Positions 12,041-23,735 of a stretch of 64,000 nucleotides of DNA are shown here, piece after piece (the stretch's first letter is position 1; each line of letters opens with the position of its first letter). This DNA is from Skeletonema tropicum (taxonomy: Eukaryota > Bacillariophyta > Thalassiosirophyceae > Thalassiosirales > Thalassiosiraceae), in the NCBI GenBank assembly GCA_037178625.1, contig CM074128.1, forward strand, positions 1,736,001-1,800,000, in the 5' to 3' direction. Made by a program: the position numbers and the translations under genes. The notes under the pieces are model-generated. The model saw only the letters and a list, made by a program, of their open reading frames with translations. It ran no database searches and was not told where the DNA came from.

Positions 12041-12709
12041 CTATCCTGAACAACACGATGATTTTGTAACCTCTTTCCGTGACAAATTTATTCCATGTGA
12101 AGTTTGCCCACCATTACTTCCCATCATACTACTTGATGCTTCTAATAAACTAGATCTTGATCTACACGATGGATTCACAGTAGCTATCAAAACTTTGGTC
12201 AGTTCTTGAAATACATCTTCTACACCCCTCCCCGTCTTTGCTGAGACCTCAAAATAACTTGCTCCCACATTTTCTGCATACTTCTTCGCACTTTCCTGTG
12301 AAATTGCTCGATGCCGTTCCAAGTCAATTTTATTACCAACAATTGTAATGCATATCTTTGTACTATCGCCCACCATCTTTCTCAATTCCTTTGTCCAGCT
12401 CTTCACTCTGTCAAAAGTTGATTCATCGGTAATATCGTAGACTAGAATGGCACCCTTGGCATCACGATAGTAGATTGGTCCCAGGCTATGAAATCGCTCT
12501 TGGCCTGCTGTATCCCAGATGGAAAGTTGAGCTTGTCGCTTTTCGTCTACGATGATATGTTTATTGAGGTAGGATGCTGTCAAGGTTGATGGTCTTCCTT
12601 CTATGTATGAATTTTCGACGAAGCGTAGTAGTATAGATGTTTTACCTACCCGGCCTTCACCGAGTAGTACGACTTTGTAGTGTGGTATTGCTTCTTTGGT
12701 GGTCGACAT
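12041..12709 (-). CDS. RAB21: Rab21-like small GTPase
   Basis: Single exon, 222 residues. P-loop GEGRVGKT at 17-24, switch II WDTAGQERF at 65-73, NKID near 127 and SAK near 157 give all G-box motifs. The block RFHSLGPIYYRDAKGAILVYDITDE and KELRKMVGD match the Rab21 subgroup closely. The tail SSCCSG is a dicysteine geranylgeranylation signal, so membrane attachment is expected. In animals and amoebae Rab21 acts on early endosomes and integrin or phagocytic traffic; the role here is inferred from family. No degenerate residues were seen in the nucleotide pocket. Confidence 0.9.
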   Translation of the reverse strand: MSTTKEAIPHYKVVLLGEGRVGKTSILLRFVENSYIEGRPSTLTASYLNKHIIVDEKRQAQLSIWDTAGQERFHSLGPIYYRDAKGAILVYDITDESTFDRVKSWTKELRKMVGDSTKICITIVGNKIDLERHRAISQESAKKYAENVGASYFEVSAKTGRGVEDVFQELTKVLIATVNPSCRSRSSLLEASSSMMGSNGGQTSHGINLSRKEVTKSSCCSG

Positions 12710-13189
12710 GGTTGTTGCAGGTTGTTTCAGGTTCGTTGCTTCTGTGTATTACCACGCAAACGTCCGTGGGAGGGGTGAAGGGAGGTAAAAGTTGTGGATT
12801 TTATGCTGTCGATGGCGACGTTATTTTCTTCGGCTTTGATCAGTCAGCTGAGTTTTTCCGCCGTTGACGCTTAGATTACGATGTATGCGATCGGATAAGC
12901 CGAGTATAATAGGTGTATTTATTAGATGTGCATAGCTGTGGCCATAGGAGTGGAGGACTCATGGTGAGGGTGTAGGTATTATTATTCGTTATTGGAGGAT
13001 GGTTTGAGTGGTACCGATTAGCGAATTTGAGGGTACGAAGGAATCGTACCTCTAGAGCTACGGCCAAAACAGCGATTTGTACGTAGGAATAGTACTAAGA
13101 ATTACTGTTTTCGACCTTCAATACTTTAGGCGATAGCTCAAGCATCTTCATCTTCGTCTCTTGTCTCTCCCATCGAAACCGAAACAACC
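12710..13189. promoter_or_regulatory. Divergent intergenic region, Rab21-like and FHA-WDR70
   Basis: Holds the upstream regions of two divergent genes. A short hairpin (GGTACGA, five-base loop, TCGTACC) lies at 13032-13050. Nothing else is recognised. Confidence 0.35.
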
Positions 13190-15889
13190 ATGGCGAACGG
13201 AGTGACTAACCTTGACGACGAGGTGGGAATCCCTCACGATGCTACGCTAACACTTCCTCCAAGTCTATCATCACCAGCGAAGCTTGTATTTTCATCATCA
13301 AATGACGCTGAAAAATTATCACCTGGCCTCCTCACGATTGCCAAATCAAACGATAGCAGCAGCGACAGCGACAATAGCACGAACTCTGCACATGTTTCAT
13401 TGCAATCTTCCATGAGGGATATTGCTAGATGTATAATTATAGGAAGACAAGCATCCGCTGCAGACATTCGCATTGATCATAAAAGTGTGTCTCGACGTCA
13501 TACGGCCATGTATTATAAACAGAATATATTGTGATTCAAGATTTGGGCGGAAAACATGGGACGTACGTGAACAATCAACGGCTGGAAAAGCATGGCAAGA
13601 TTGAGCTACCATTTGAAGCGAAGAAGCATATAATCAGATTTGGGAATGCACCGGTAGTATGTCAAATAGTTATACCGCATATTCAACAAACGGAATTACA
13701 AAAGGAAACGCAACGTGAGACAGTGGATGTTAAAGATCAATCACAATTACTATCGCAGTCATTGCAAAAGAGTGACGAAACTGCCAGTAAAGTTGATAAT
13801 ACCAATCCAGAAGAAATCAAACCAGATGCAACCGACGAAGCTGCTTCAACGCGTGAATCACGTGAGGCTCAAATTGCTGCAATGATTGCTTCATTCGATG
13901 TTGCACCAAGTTACAAAAAATTCACTCCTGATGATCAAGAGGATAATACTGCCTGTAGCGACAGTAAGAAATCAAATGGTTCAGCTAGGAATATTCCAAG
14001 CAGTGGCAATCTCAAAGATCAAGCGAATGAATACAATCTTCCCATCACCTCATCAATAACACTCTCACCGGGTTCCGACTCATTTACATCATCTGACGGC
14101 ACTGGTACTTCAATACAGTCCAATTCTTCAGTATCAGCTCTCTGTTTCGAGCCATCGGGGTCACGTCTCGTGGCTGGTCATCGAGATGGGACGTTGCGGT
14201 ACTACGCATTCAATGGGATGAAACCCGCTCTTGCTACCACTACTAGTTCTAAAACTCTCTACGCTCCATTTAGAATTGTGGATTCCTACAACGATCCGTT
14301 GGATTCCACAGGTCGTCACGTTGTCACTGCACTCAATGTATCTGCTTCTGGTGGACAATGGATTATCGGGACGACATCATCACAACCACGCGTCGTTGAT
14401 AGAGAAGGACGAACGACATTATATCATTTTATGAAAGGTGATGTTTACGTAACTGATTCGTCGAAAAACAAAGGACATACAGCCAGTGTTACAGGTGTAG
14501 CATTCCACCCGCTGGGACAAGAGATTTGTTGGTCATGTAGCTACGATGGATCTGTGAGGCAGTGGGATGTTAGTGGTAGAGGGAAAACTCAATTTCAGAA
14601 GTTAGTAAGTCAAAAGGTGATTAGCAAATGTAAGAATGAGAAAGGTCAACGCACACAAATTGTCAGTAATTTGAGCATTCATCCAAATGGAAGGAAGATC
14701 GTGGTTGGTACATCGTGTGGTAGTATCCAAATATGGAGCTGCTTTGGAAGTTCAGTGAGTAATAGACCACTTGGAGCTGTATATTCGGCTCACGGAGGAA
14801 CAAAGCCTGTTACATTTGTGACATTCATTGGAGAAGGAAGTAAGATTGCTAGTCGATCAGATTCAGATGATACTGTGCGAATATGGAATGTTGAGAAAAT
14901 GGAAAAGGAAAGTGGATCATTCAGCAGAAAACGGAGCGGTGGCGACGAAGGGCACTCCCCGTCACTTTTGCTTGCAACTTGTAGAGGACTTCCAGCTTTG
15001 AATGAATCAGCCAACTGCGCATTTAGTCCTGACGAGACTATTGTCTGTGCAGGTTCATCAGTGAATCCACGAGAGCCTAATTGTTGTGGCAAATTGAAGT
15101 TTTATCGGCTACCGGAAGGACCGAAAAATGGCAAACCAACCACCAAAGAGGCAAAGAAGAAGAAGAAGACAGCAATTTTGGATCCAATTATTGAATTAGA
15201 TATAGCACCAAATGCAAGTGTGCTGGTTGTGCAATGGCACCCCAAACTAAATCAGATTGCTGTCGGGACTTCAGATGGACTGTAAGTAAATTGTTTGGAG
15301 ATTGCGCGTTTCTTTTCTTGCTCATCATATCATCGTAACTAATCGTGTGTTACTTGACCAATCTTTCAGGATTCACATCTTATTTGACCAAACTTTATCG
15401 TCCAAGGGAGCGCTCATACCCTCCTTGCGTTCAGTTCGTCCTTCAGACGGTCTATCCGATCTCCTCCGAACACGCGCACCCACAGGATCTGCAGCATTCC
15501 TTGCCGGATCTAACGCCAGCATCCAAACGCCTAATGCGTTGCCGCTCTTCCGCGAAGAAGCCCGTGCCACACGCAAAGTGAAAGAGGAGGTAAGAAAGGA
15601 TCCAGAGAAAACAAAGTTGCCCCAGCCTCCCGTGACTGGAGGCATTAAAACCGGAACTGGAGTTGGAGGAAACATCACGTTTGCACAGTCTGTATACAGT
15701 CAAAACATTCAGAAAATTGTCAAAAACAAGAACATTGCAGGGCAGGACCCAAGAGAAGAGCTTTTCAAGCACAACGAAGGTAAAAGTTATGTTAGTAAAG
15801 CATACGAGGGTGATGTTCAGCGTATTTTGGCAGAAAAGACAGTCGAAGAAGAAATGGAAGAACCCAGTTCAAAACGAGCAAAGCATTAA
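13190..15889 (+). CDS. WDR70: FHA domain fused to a WDR70-type WD40 protein, with one frame break
   Basis: Exons 13190-15281 and 15370-15889 (88-bp intron, GTAAGT donor, CTTTCAG acceptor; the splice gives SDGL-IHILFDQ). The first about 115 residues carry an FHA domain: RCIIIGRQ, DIRIDHKSVSRRH, then VIQDLGGKHGTYVNNQ. Within it a -1 shift is needed between 13519 and 13534 (in-frame TGA at 13532), as if one base were missing. After a linker come WD repeats matching WDR70/Gad-1: HFMKGDVYVTDSSKNKGH, GSVRQWDVSGRG, GSIQIWSCFG, RSDSDDTVRIWNVE. The conserved family tail with NITFAQSVYSQNIQKIV is in exon 2. WDR70 acts in the nucleus in DNA-damage response with CRL4-DDB1; an FHA would add phosphothreonine binding. 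A sequencing indel explains the break most simply, since all the rest is open. Confidence 0.83.
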
Positions 15890-15915
15890 GTAATATTGAA
15901 TACGCACACCCAAAA

Positions 15916-16970
15916 TTAAACATACGAAAACTCATCTGGAGATGAAACTTTCGGATAATTCATTAGAGCAAAATCTCTGTCGTATACCTTATTGATCACT
16001 TCAATTGTTTTCTTGGTAAAATTTGCCACAGTCAATGTACCACTGACACCAGTCTGACCTGTATCATTTCGAGCATTTATCTTACCAGGTAAGCCAATAG
16101 GCAAATCATACAAAGCCATAAGAGGTGAAAAGTCTTCATTCAAAGTTCAAATCTCAGTAAATGATCAATGACCTGATTCCCTTCCATATCATATACATAG
16201 TCATGTTGCGGGAGAAAGTGACCAGCACATTTTTTCCCATGAAGGCATATCACCGATTCCTTCTGTATGAAATTATTCATTGTTTTACTAGTCGTATCAT
16301 TACACAACCCTGCATATTTTGGTGACTTGCAAAAATAGAAAAACTCTGATAAAATTCTTTCGTAAGGATTCCGTATCACAGCTAACAGGGATTTAATCTG
16401 ATAAGGATTGTGATCATCTCGGAACCAATGCCACGGTACATGCCAGAGTTCAATGGATGTTCGCCCTCGCCACTGATATGGCATGCGGGTTCTGTTAACT
16501 TAAGATCCCATCTCTTATCGGGTTGGTTACAGCCTGGACCAAATCCCCAATATCCGAGTTTTAACCAATGGCATGCCCCAAATATGATCCCTGCATCGGC
16601 AGCGGCTGCTTCAATGCTCCCCCCGGCATTTTTTGTAATGTGTATGAACTCTAAGCCGTCTGTATGACGAGATGGCTTGTAACTGAGCGTTTCGGTGAGA
16701 ATTGGGATGCTACTGACTAAATCAGTCTCCTGATTTTCTGTCGCTTTTGCCTGAGGTGTTCTGCGATGAAAGCGAGATTAAACTTGAATGTGCTACTGCT
16801 ACACTTCTCCGTCCATCTGGCCCTGGTTGATCAATTTCATGATTGTGTGACGGCACGGCATTCCGTGCAAGTGGCTCCAAGACGAGGAGAGATAGAGTGA
16901 CGAAAATACAACAGATCAAGATCACATTCATCAATCCTTTCGGCCTCTGCCTCTGCTGCGACGGCGCCAC
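15916..16970 (-). CDS. Frame-disrupted sulfotransferase (Golgi type II layout), possible pseudogene
   Basis: Four frame segments on the minus strand together read as one protein. Segment 1 (from ATG 16970) has a signal anchor, NVILICCIFVTLSLLVL. Segment 2 holds EFIHITKNAGGSIE, the PAPS 5'-phosphosulfate-binding motif, then a Cys-containing stretch. Segment 3 has RTSIELWHVPWHWF and AVIRNPYERILSEFFYF, the 3'-phosphate-binding motif. Segment 4 has NEDFSPLMALYDL. Changes of frame (+1 near 16735, -1 near 16500, -1 near 16142) lack splice sites. The family transfers sulfate from PAPS to carbohydrate in the Golgi. The second catalytic-region motifs are present, so either decay is recent or the sequence has indels. 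Confidence 0.7.
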
Positions 16971-17293
16971 TGCTATTTCCCCCCTGGAGGATCCATCCTG
17001 ATTCTGATCAACCCCAAACTATTGTCAATATCTATCACGACAGTTGACCGTAACTTCCCTGCTGTCAACATCATCACGGCCTTCACGAAAGCTGTATTGG
17101 CTTGGGGACATGGATCGCATGTCACGTCCGTCATCACAGAACGGGCGCGATTTCTCAGCACCCGTCCAACTCATTGGAGACGGGCGGCTTCGGCGGTTCA
17201 TTGTTTCAACGACGACTGCTCGAAAGTTGTTCATTTACCCTTTTAGTTTGAGTATGAATAAAGAGAGTATTGTTGAGAAAGCAAAGCAGTACA
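16971..17293. other. Intergenic region, no gene seen
   Basis: Only short open frames in several phases, with no recognisable domain. It ends at the inverted-repeat element that starts at 17294. Confidence 0.4.
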
Positions 17294-17805
17294 CTACTGG
17301 CGGGAAGAAACTGTCACCGTCACCACGGTGACAGCTCACAAATTTCACGCACAAAACACTAACAAAATTGTGATAGTCTAAATATGGCAATGCTACTCGA
17401 CGAAAATACATAGAGCAGTCTAAAAATAGCATCCCAAACAGTATATCTACATTATCTGATGCAGAAGAGACTATAATTCATCGAGGTAGAGCACCTACCG
17501 ACGAATTTGGGACCAATAACTGCTATTCCGAGCTAGAATGACGCATGCCTACGGCAGATCTGCATGCCTGTACTGCTGCTGCTATGCGAGTATACTGCAT
17601 ATAACATTGACCAGTGGTTCTATCGAAAGCTAATAGTCTGTACTATCGTATTATGGTCGACTATTGGTGTTTGGGGTCGACATGGAGGCACAGAACCTCC
17701 ATGTAAGGGTGTAGAACTCGTGTTTTTTGTGTTTTGTTAGTGTTTTGTGCGGAGTTTCACTGACGGTGACAATTTTTTCCAGTGAAAATTTTTTCCCGCC
17801 AGTAG
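17294..17805. mobile_element. 512-bp foldback/MITE-like element with terminal inverted repeats
   Basis: Left end CTACTGGCGGGAA (17294-17306) matches the reverse complement of the right end ending at 17805. A second pair GTCACCGTCA occurs inside both arms, and a 19-bp perfect inverted pair (GCACAAAACACTAACAAAA) lies at 17349-17367 and 17732-17750. TACA flanks both ends (17290-17293, 17806-17809), a candidate 4-bp target duplication. There is no coding capacity, so it would be non-autonomous. Its left arm shares sequence with 4435-4597. Superfamily unknown. Confidence 0.7.
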
Positions 17806-18023
17806 TACATAGCCTGTAGCGCGGCGCGGTGGATGCAAGTTTTGTCGCCAGTCCCTGCCTCGCCAATCGCCAAAAAATCTTAAGCTTCTCACATTTGAGA
17901 TGGGTGACTTATTCAATCACATGATTGACGGACGCTATGTTGTAGAATGTAGATAAGTAACCGTCGGCCTCGGTGCGTGGTGGTCTACACTTATCTCCTA
18001 GAGAGTAGATACTCCTCTTTGAA

Positions 18024-19695
18024 TCATGCGAGTTCCGACTTCGCCGATGAAAACTCTCCCGACGACCGCATTGACGATCTACCAGACGAGCGAAGTGATC
18101 TCGATGACATTGCTGCCGCTGAGTGCATTGATCTTGATGAAGATCTCATTGATCTTGCAGCAGCAGATCCCATTGACCTAGTCGAAGATCGCACTGATGC
18201 CATAGCTGTAGATCGAATTGATGCTGAGGACCTACCAGACCCAAAGGAATGCATTGATGACCTAGCTGATGATTGCGATCTCATGGACGACTGCATCGAG
18301 CCTCGCATCGAGCCTCTCATTGATCCACGCTGACCACCGCTTCTTTGACTTGCGAAGCTTCTCCTCATGCCTTCAATACTTGGTGCAGATTCCTTGAAGG
18401 ATACTCTCATACTTTCCCCTCACATTGTCAGTAGGATTGCTAAGATTAAAATCAGCTCCCGACTTCATCAAATTCGCCAAAGCTATCCTCCTCCGCATAG
18501 TTGGTTTGATCATCTTCACCTCGATCGCTCCCTTCGTAGTCAGAATACCAACGGCTACTCAAACTATCATCGTCATCGTCGTACCCATCAAACGGCATCC
18601 CCTGCCTTCTATTTTGTTGTATTTGCGACTTGCGTTTTCGCCATACGTACATGCCCACGATAATCCCCGCACCAGCAACTACTACCACCAACGCAGCAAC
18701 TATCCCTATGATCATCATCATTTGTGTCCGTCCAATTTCTGGTATTGGTGGTGCCGTAGGTGAGTCAGTGATAAGTACGGAACCAGGAAACACATCTTCT
18801 GGCTGTGGCACGGGCGTTGGGGATGGAGTAGGAGGTTTCCACATGATGCGTCTCATGGACAACCCACCCGCATATCGAAAGTAGGGTGGCATCACATTCA
18901 CGTTGGCCTTCATTACTGAAAGAAGTGTGGTAGATGACGCATCGATAGAAGCCATGATGACATCGGTGAGATCTTGTGTCTTGGCCTTGTCGGATTGGAA
19001 TTCGGCTCGTATTCGTATGCCCAATTCTAATTGTGCGAGTTGTTGATTCTGAAGGGCTCGATTGTTGTTGTTTTTGACGTTGTTGTTGTTGTTGTTGGTA
19101 TCATCATTCTGCAGTAATCCTCTTTCATTATTATCATCACCATCACCATTATCAATATTGAATTCAACAACCTCCTGCCACGCCAAATTCACATTCGTAA
19201 TCGACCAAGCCCTCGGTGTACGCGACAACAAATATTCCGTTATAGAATTCACCACCAAATCCGCCTGTTCTACATTCAATTCAGGTAAAGTCATATTGTC
19301 TTCCGCCACCAATGTCCAAGGGTGTTTCACACCCCCAAATATCTTCAATATCGACACCTTCTCCTTTTAACTTTTGATATTTGCGGCATTCCAATGAATC
19401 GACCGTTTGCAACCCCCTTCTTCTTATTCTTGTGGGTTCAAAGAATTCAATCATCATGACAAATGAAGCATATTGGAATGAATTTAATGGCCATGAATCC
19501 TTGGTCAATCCGTAATTAATGTTGGTGATTGTTGTGGGTGATTCTTTGATGTAGATGCAGTTTTTACTTCGGGCGTAGTATCCGGAGTGATTGATTTGTT
19601 TGGGTTTGATTTTGTCGGGTGTGGATAATGAGGTGGATGGAATGATTGGAATGTCTAGGGTGTTGTATTTATTGTTGGATGCTGTGCTGGAATTT

Positions 19696-19731
<36 letters not shown>

Positions 19732-20755
19732 TCGTTTTCGACATTATTTATTGTTGCATTACTGAAACTGCTGTCATTGTCGCCATTCATTGCAGTGGTA
19801 GCATTGATACCATCACCATCATTCAACTGTAGATATCGATTACCACCACCATCACCATTATTCTTCTTGTTCCACTCAGCCTCCAACACAGGCTGAACCA
19901 AATCATTCATCTCCGCCTCCTGCACCTCCCAATACTCTCCACTCCCAGCAGTTAATCGATACCCCTCCGGAGCTTCCATCACCACATAAAAATTCCCTGG
20001 TAAATCACTGGGCAAGACACGAAAACTGTAATATCCCAATACATTATTGACATTGCCAAATCCCAATATGGAAGCTGTATCACCATTCAATTCAAATTGT
20101 TGTTGTTGCGTTATACCATCGAGGTAGGCTGTGTCAACTATTTGTATCCCACCGCTGATTCCACTACTCCCTTCATCATTATTGGCACTACCACCACCAC
20201 CGGAGCTACTACTCTGTCGTGGAAAATGTATAAGTGACACCCAATAATGCATCATTGTCACAATTTCGTAATGTGATCTTCATATTCCCCACACCTGCCC
20301 CCCGTTCCTTCGATGCTGCCTCTCGATCGGCGGTGGTGAATGCATTTTGAATCGTGTTTTGGAGTCCATCGCCATTGGTATCGTACCAGATTGACCCACT
20401 GATGAGGGAGGGTGTTTCTTTAATTGTGGTGGGTCGGGAGGTTGGGACGGGAGGTTATGGAGAAGGGATTGTTGAATAGTGGATTGTTATTATTATTATT
20501 GCTGCTACTACTAGTGGCCAAGTTGGGATTGCAAGGATATCCACCACCGTCCAACAACTTCCAAGCCTCTTGCCATTTGTCTCCCCCCCCCGGTGGATTG
20601 TATCCCAAGAAGGTGGGTGAATTGCAGTATGGTTCGATGAGGCATTCGTACCAATCGTTGTATTGGCGGACGTAGGTCCCTGCGGAAAAGTGGGGGTGGT
20701 TTTGGTGTGTTGGGACGGAGTAGTAGGGTGGACAGGGGACGTTGCTGAATGACAT
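18024..20755 (-). CDS. SdrD-B-like membrane surface protein read in six frame segments
   Basis: Six segments follow each other on the minus strand, each one base further on (+1), with no splice sites at the joins. Segment A (from ATG 20755) is Cys/Trp-rich, like a carbohydrate-binding module. B has ISGSIWYDTNGDGLQ, the SdrD B-like motif. C has APEGYRLT plus poly-Asn and poly-Ser tracts. D has a proline-rich stem and a membrane span MMMIIGIVAALVVVVAGAG. E and F give a cytosolic tail of RSSMRS-type repeats ending at 18024. Joins lie near 20422-20455, 20225, 19330-19275, 18453 and 18412. The layout is extracellular domains, stem, one TM, cytosolic Ser/Arg tail. No signal peptide is seen before segment A. 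Coding status of B to D is firm; E and F are likely. Confidence 0.65.
19698..19728. repeat. GCT trinucleotide microsatellite (poly-Ser coding)
   Basis: Ten GCT units on the plus strand encode ten AGC serines in the minus-strand surface protein, followed by a non-identical Ser-rich stretch. Length variation here would change the stem without shifting the frame. Confidence 0.9.
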
Positions 20756-21200
20756 TTTTTATATTACGCATGTGATATTCTGTTTGATCAATCTATCGTC
20801 GACTATGTCTATCTACTCTATCTACACGATCATCGCTTTGTTGGCTGCGGCTCATCTGAATATAATATCATTCTTTCGTGCAAGGCGGAGGATGTAGTAT
20901 ATAGCAGCAGGCCGACTAGCTACGACAGCCGCCATTGTCCATTGTGCCTAAGTGCTATCCTTATTGCATGCATAGGTATGATGAAATTGTAGATGATACC
21001 GGCGAAGTGGAAAGTAGCTGCCGATCGATGATCAATGAATAGCGAGCCCCTCAAAAAAAGCAAAGGCCCAATAAGGATTCGGGATCACGATCACACGCGC
21101 AGAAGCTGATAATGACCATGGCGATGACCGCATCCTATTACCCCTAACAACCCGCTCTAACAACACGCCTAAAACACCTACACTAACAACAACAACAATA
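20756..21200. promoter_or_regulatory. Divergent intergenic region of two surface-protein genes
   Basis: Upstream of both the SdrD-like gene (minus) and the LRR gene (plus). An AC-rich leader with CAACAACAACAATA precedes the LRR ATG. No named element is recognised. Confidence 0.35.
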
Positions 21201-23156
21201 ATGGACAACCACCTCCGCTACTCCAACCACTCCATCCAAGACGACCTCGAACAAGACCGTCGCCTCATCAATCAAAAGCTCCAACTCCGTCGATCCAAGC
21301 AACAACAAAACTACGAAGAAGAGGAGGATGATCAATCCGTATTGGACTATTACAACAACAGTGGTGGTGGGAGCACTCGGAACTTGTATGGGGATGATTA
21401 TCTAGATTTTGATCATGGTGATGATATAGATCAAGAAGAGTTTTTATTGAGACAGGCACATGAACAAGATGAACAAATGATTGGTGGCAAGGTTGTCCAT
21501 ACTACTACTGATACTCATAGTGATACTAATACATCGAATCATCATCATCACCATGAAGAAGAAGAAGGATTGGAAGCTTGTAATCAAGCATTGACAACTA
21601 TGCCGGCAGCATGGTGGGCAAAGCGGAAACAGTGGCAGAAACGACGGGATTTTGGGAGTATAGGGAGTGTCATGGGGATTACATCCAGAAGTAGTGGATT
21701 TGGTGGTGGTAATAGTAGGGGAAATAATCAAGGTATGGAGGATTCAAGTAGGGTAGAGGATAATATGATGTTACAAGAGGAGGAGGAAATGATGATGATG
21801 GAGAATGATAATCCAGATCATCATCATGGTGGTGAAATGATGGAAGAGGGGGCACTAGGTCATCCAGTCCTAATGACCGATCCAACTACGTTAGGATATG
21901 ATACCGATGCATTCCGTCAAGCTTCTGGTGGTAACAATAACAATGGTACTGCATCCTACACCACCCCAGGCTCATCATCCAACTTGTCCAATCCCAAACA
22001 GAAACTTGGTCCGACCATACTCTACGTGACACGAGCCGAAATTAAGAGGAGGAGGGCACAACAAAGTGCTTACATTATTTCGGCATGCTTTGTTATTTTT
22101 CTATTCATGTTTTGTTTGGAACAGTTGAAACTTGCGCAGTATGCCATGGTGGAGTCTCCGGTGCCTTATCATGCGTATTTGGCAGGGGAAAGTCGACAAC
22201 AGGAGGAGTATGATGATGGTACTACTGATAAGGTTACATTGGGATCGTTAGGCCTGCAACAATTTGATGGGAACATTCAAGGTATACCAGTAGTAGAGTT
22301 TGGAAAGATTCCAATTGATCGAGATGATCCATTGGCGCAACAAATCCAAACAGAGACTGCCACGGGAGGTGGAGTGACGACTGATGAAGAACAACAGCAG
22401 TCGGCTGGAATACTCCATGGAGCCGACTACTTTGAGATACTCAAGGGTGTCATTACCGGATGGGGTATCACACCCGCGGATATCTTTGCCAATGAACTCT
22501 CTCCTCAATACAAGGCATTGCATTGGATGGCATATGAAGATATATTGCGACGACAACCGGATACGGATTATCACACTAAGAAGATTATACAGCGATATGC
22601 CCTGTCGGTGATTTACTTTGCCACGGCGGGTGAGCTTTGGAGGGATTCGGCGTTGTTTTTGAGTAATTTGGATGAATGTTCGTGGAATATGAAGCGTGAG
22701 CCGAAATATTTCTTGGGTGCAGGGGATTGTGAGGAGGGGTTTGTTACCAGGTTGGATCTTTGGGGCAATCAACTTACTGTAAGTGGTGTGTTGTTGGTGA
22801 TAATATGTAATGCATTGCTTTCCAGTACTCGTTCCTTTGGTCTAACAGAACAAACACTTTCTCTTTCTATATCTTTGCAGGGCGCATTACCACCCGAAAT
22901 TGGCTCATTGAACTCCCTCAAATCAATATCCGTGTTTGATAATAACATGCGAGGCCCCCCGCCCAAGTCAATCGTCCATTTGAAGAAGCTTGAAAAGTTG
23001 TTCTTGCAAAAGAATGATTTTCAGGGAGACCTCGACTTTTTGTGTGTGAACGAGATGAAGCTTTTCAAGAGTGACTGTGGGAAGAGGGGAGGAGTGAATT
23101 GTTCGTGTTGTACGGGATGCGGATACAATGCGAACAACGACAAGCCTATTGGCTAG
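21201..23156 (+). CDS. Single-pass membrane leucine-rich-repeat protein
   Basis: Exons 21201-22778 and 22881-23156 (102-bp intron, GTAAGT donor, CTTTGCAG acceptor), about 617 residues; the splice gives NQLT-GALPPEIGSLNSL. A long N-terminal low-complexity part (His, Asp, Asn, Met) precedes the membrane span YIISACFVIFLFMFCLEQL near residue 290. The C-terminal part has DECSWN, a C-rich cap and LRRs (VTRLDLWGNQLTG, LKSISVFDNNMRG, LEKLFLQKNDFQG), ending in CSCCTGCGY. This is the short LRR module common in diatom surface proteins, probably for recognition or adhesion. No kinase is present. The intron is a multiple of three with no in-frame stop, so retention would add 34 residues in the LRR. Confidence 0.85.
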   Translation: MDNHLRYSNHSIQDDLEQDRRLINQKLQLRRSKQQQNYEEEEDDQSVLDYYNNSGGGSTRNLYGDDYLDFDHGDDIDQEEFLLRQAHEQDEQMIGGKVVHTTTDTHSDTNTSNHHHHHEEEEGLEACNQALTTMPAAWWAKRKQWQKRRDFGSIGSVMGITSRSSGFGGGNSRGNNQGMEDSSRVEDNMMLQEEEEMMMMENDNPDHHHGGEMMEEGALGHPVLMTDPTTLGYDTDAFRQASGGNNNNGTASYTTPGSSSNLSNPKQKLGPTILYVTRAEIKRRRAQQSAYIISACFVIFLFMFCLEQLKLAQYAMVESPVPYHAYLAGESRQQEEYDDGTTDKVTLGSLGLQQFDGNIQGIPVVEFGKIPIDRDDPLAQQIQTETATGGGVTTDEEQQQSAGILHGADYFEILKGVITGWGITPADIFANELSPQYKALHWMAYEDILRRQPDTDYHTKKIIQRYALSVIYFATAGELWRDSALFLSNLDECSWNMKREPKYFLGAGDCEEGFVTRLDLWGNQLTVSGVLLVIICNALLSSTRSFGLTEQTLSLSISLQGALPPEIGSLNSLKSISVFDNNMRGPPPKSIVHLKKLEKLFLQKNDFQGDLDFLCVNEMKLFKSDCGKRGGVNCSCCTGCGYNANNDKPIG

Positions 23157-23735
23157 AGTGTTGTGACCTCTCTTATTGGGATTGGTCATTCCAAGTGTAA
23201 ACTAAAGTGTACTACGTCTGTTTTGCATGCATCACTCGGACTCGGACGTTTCCCATCAAGTTTGCTGAGCACAACTCTCTTCCCCCTTCATTCATCCTTC
23301 CACCAGGCTAGGCTCAGCCTCCACTTCCCTCTGCAAGTAACAATACTTCCACTCTAATTACGCATTGGTAGAAACAGACAACGCTCATTTACTCTTTTTC
23401 TAATACAAATCTAATTTTAATAAGTGAAACAAAAGCACTAACAGAAATCGCAAAACACAAAAACGTTTTGACACCTCTATCCATGCGGGGATCTCAATGA
23501 TATACACAATCCTCTTACTTCCTCTCTTCCAATGACATTTTTTTGGGTGATAGACCCTTGTCTTTCTCTCTCTCTTTCAACTACAGAAGAAATCTAGGTC
23601 TAACTATAAGTATGAATCAAAAAAGGCGAGGGTAACATCATGATAGCTGGCCATGGCATAAAAATCCAACCCACCAACTATGACATCCATAAACCCACCA
23701 CCAAATAATTCATCCATGCTGTAACAACCACCACC
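23157..23735. other. Convergent intergenic region
   Basis: Lies between the ends of the LRR gene and the A20 gene. A/T-rich with a CT-rich run near 23560-23582. No gene seen. Confidence 0.4.

Noticed and set aside
17977..18333. Acidic open frame on the plus strand (Asp/Ile-rich)
   Set aside because: It is the complement of the Ser/Arg repeat tail of the SdrD-like protein; the regular D-I-D pattern follows from RSSMRS repeats on the other strand.
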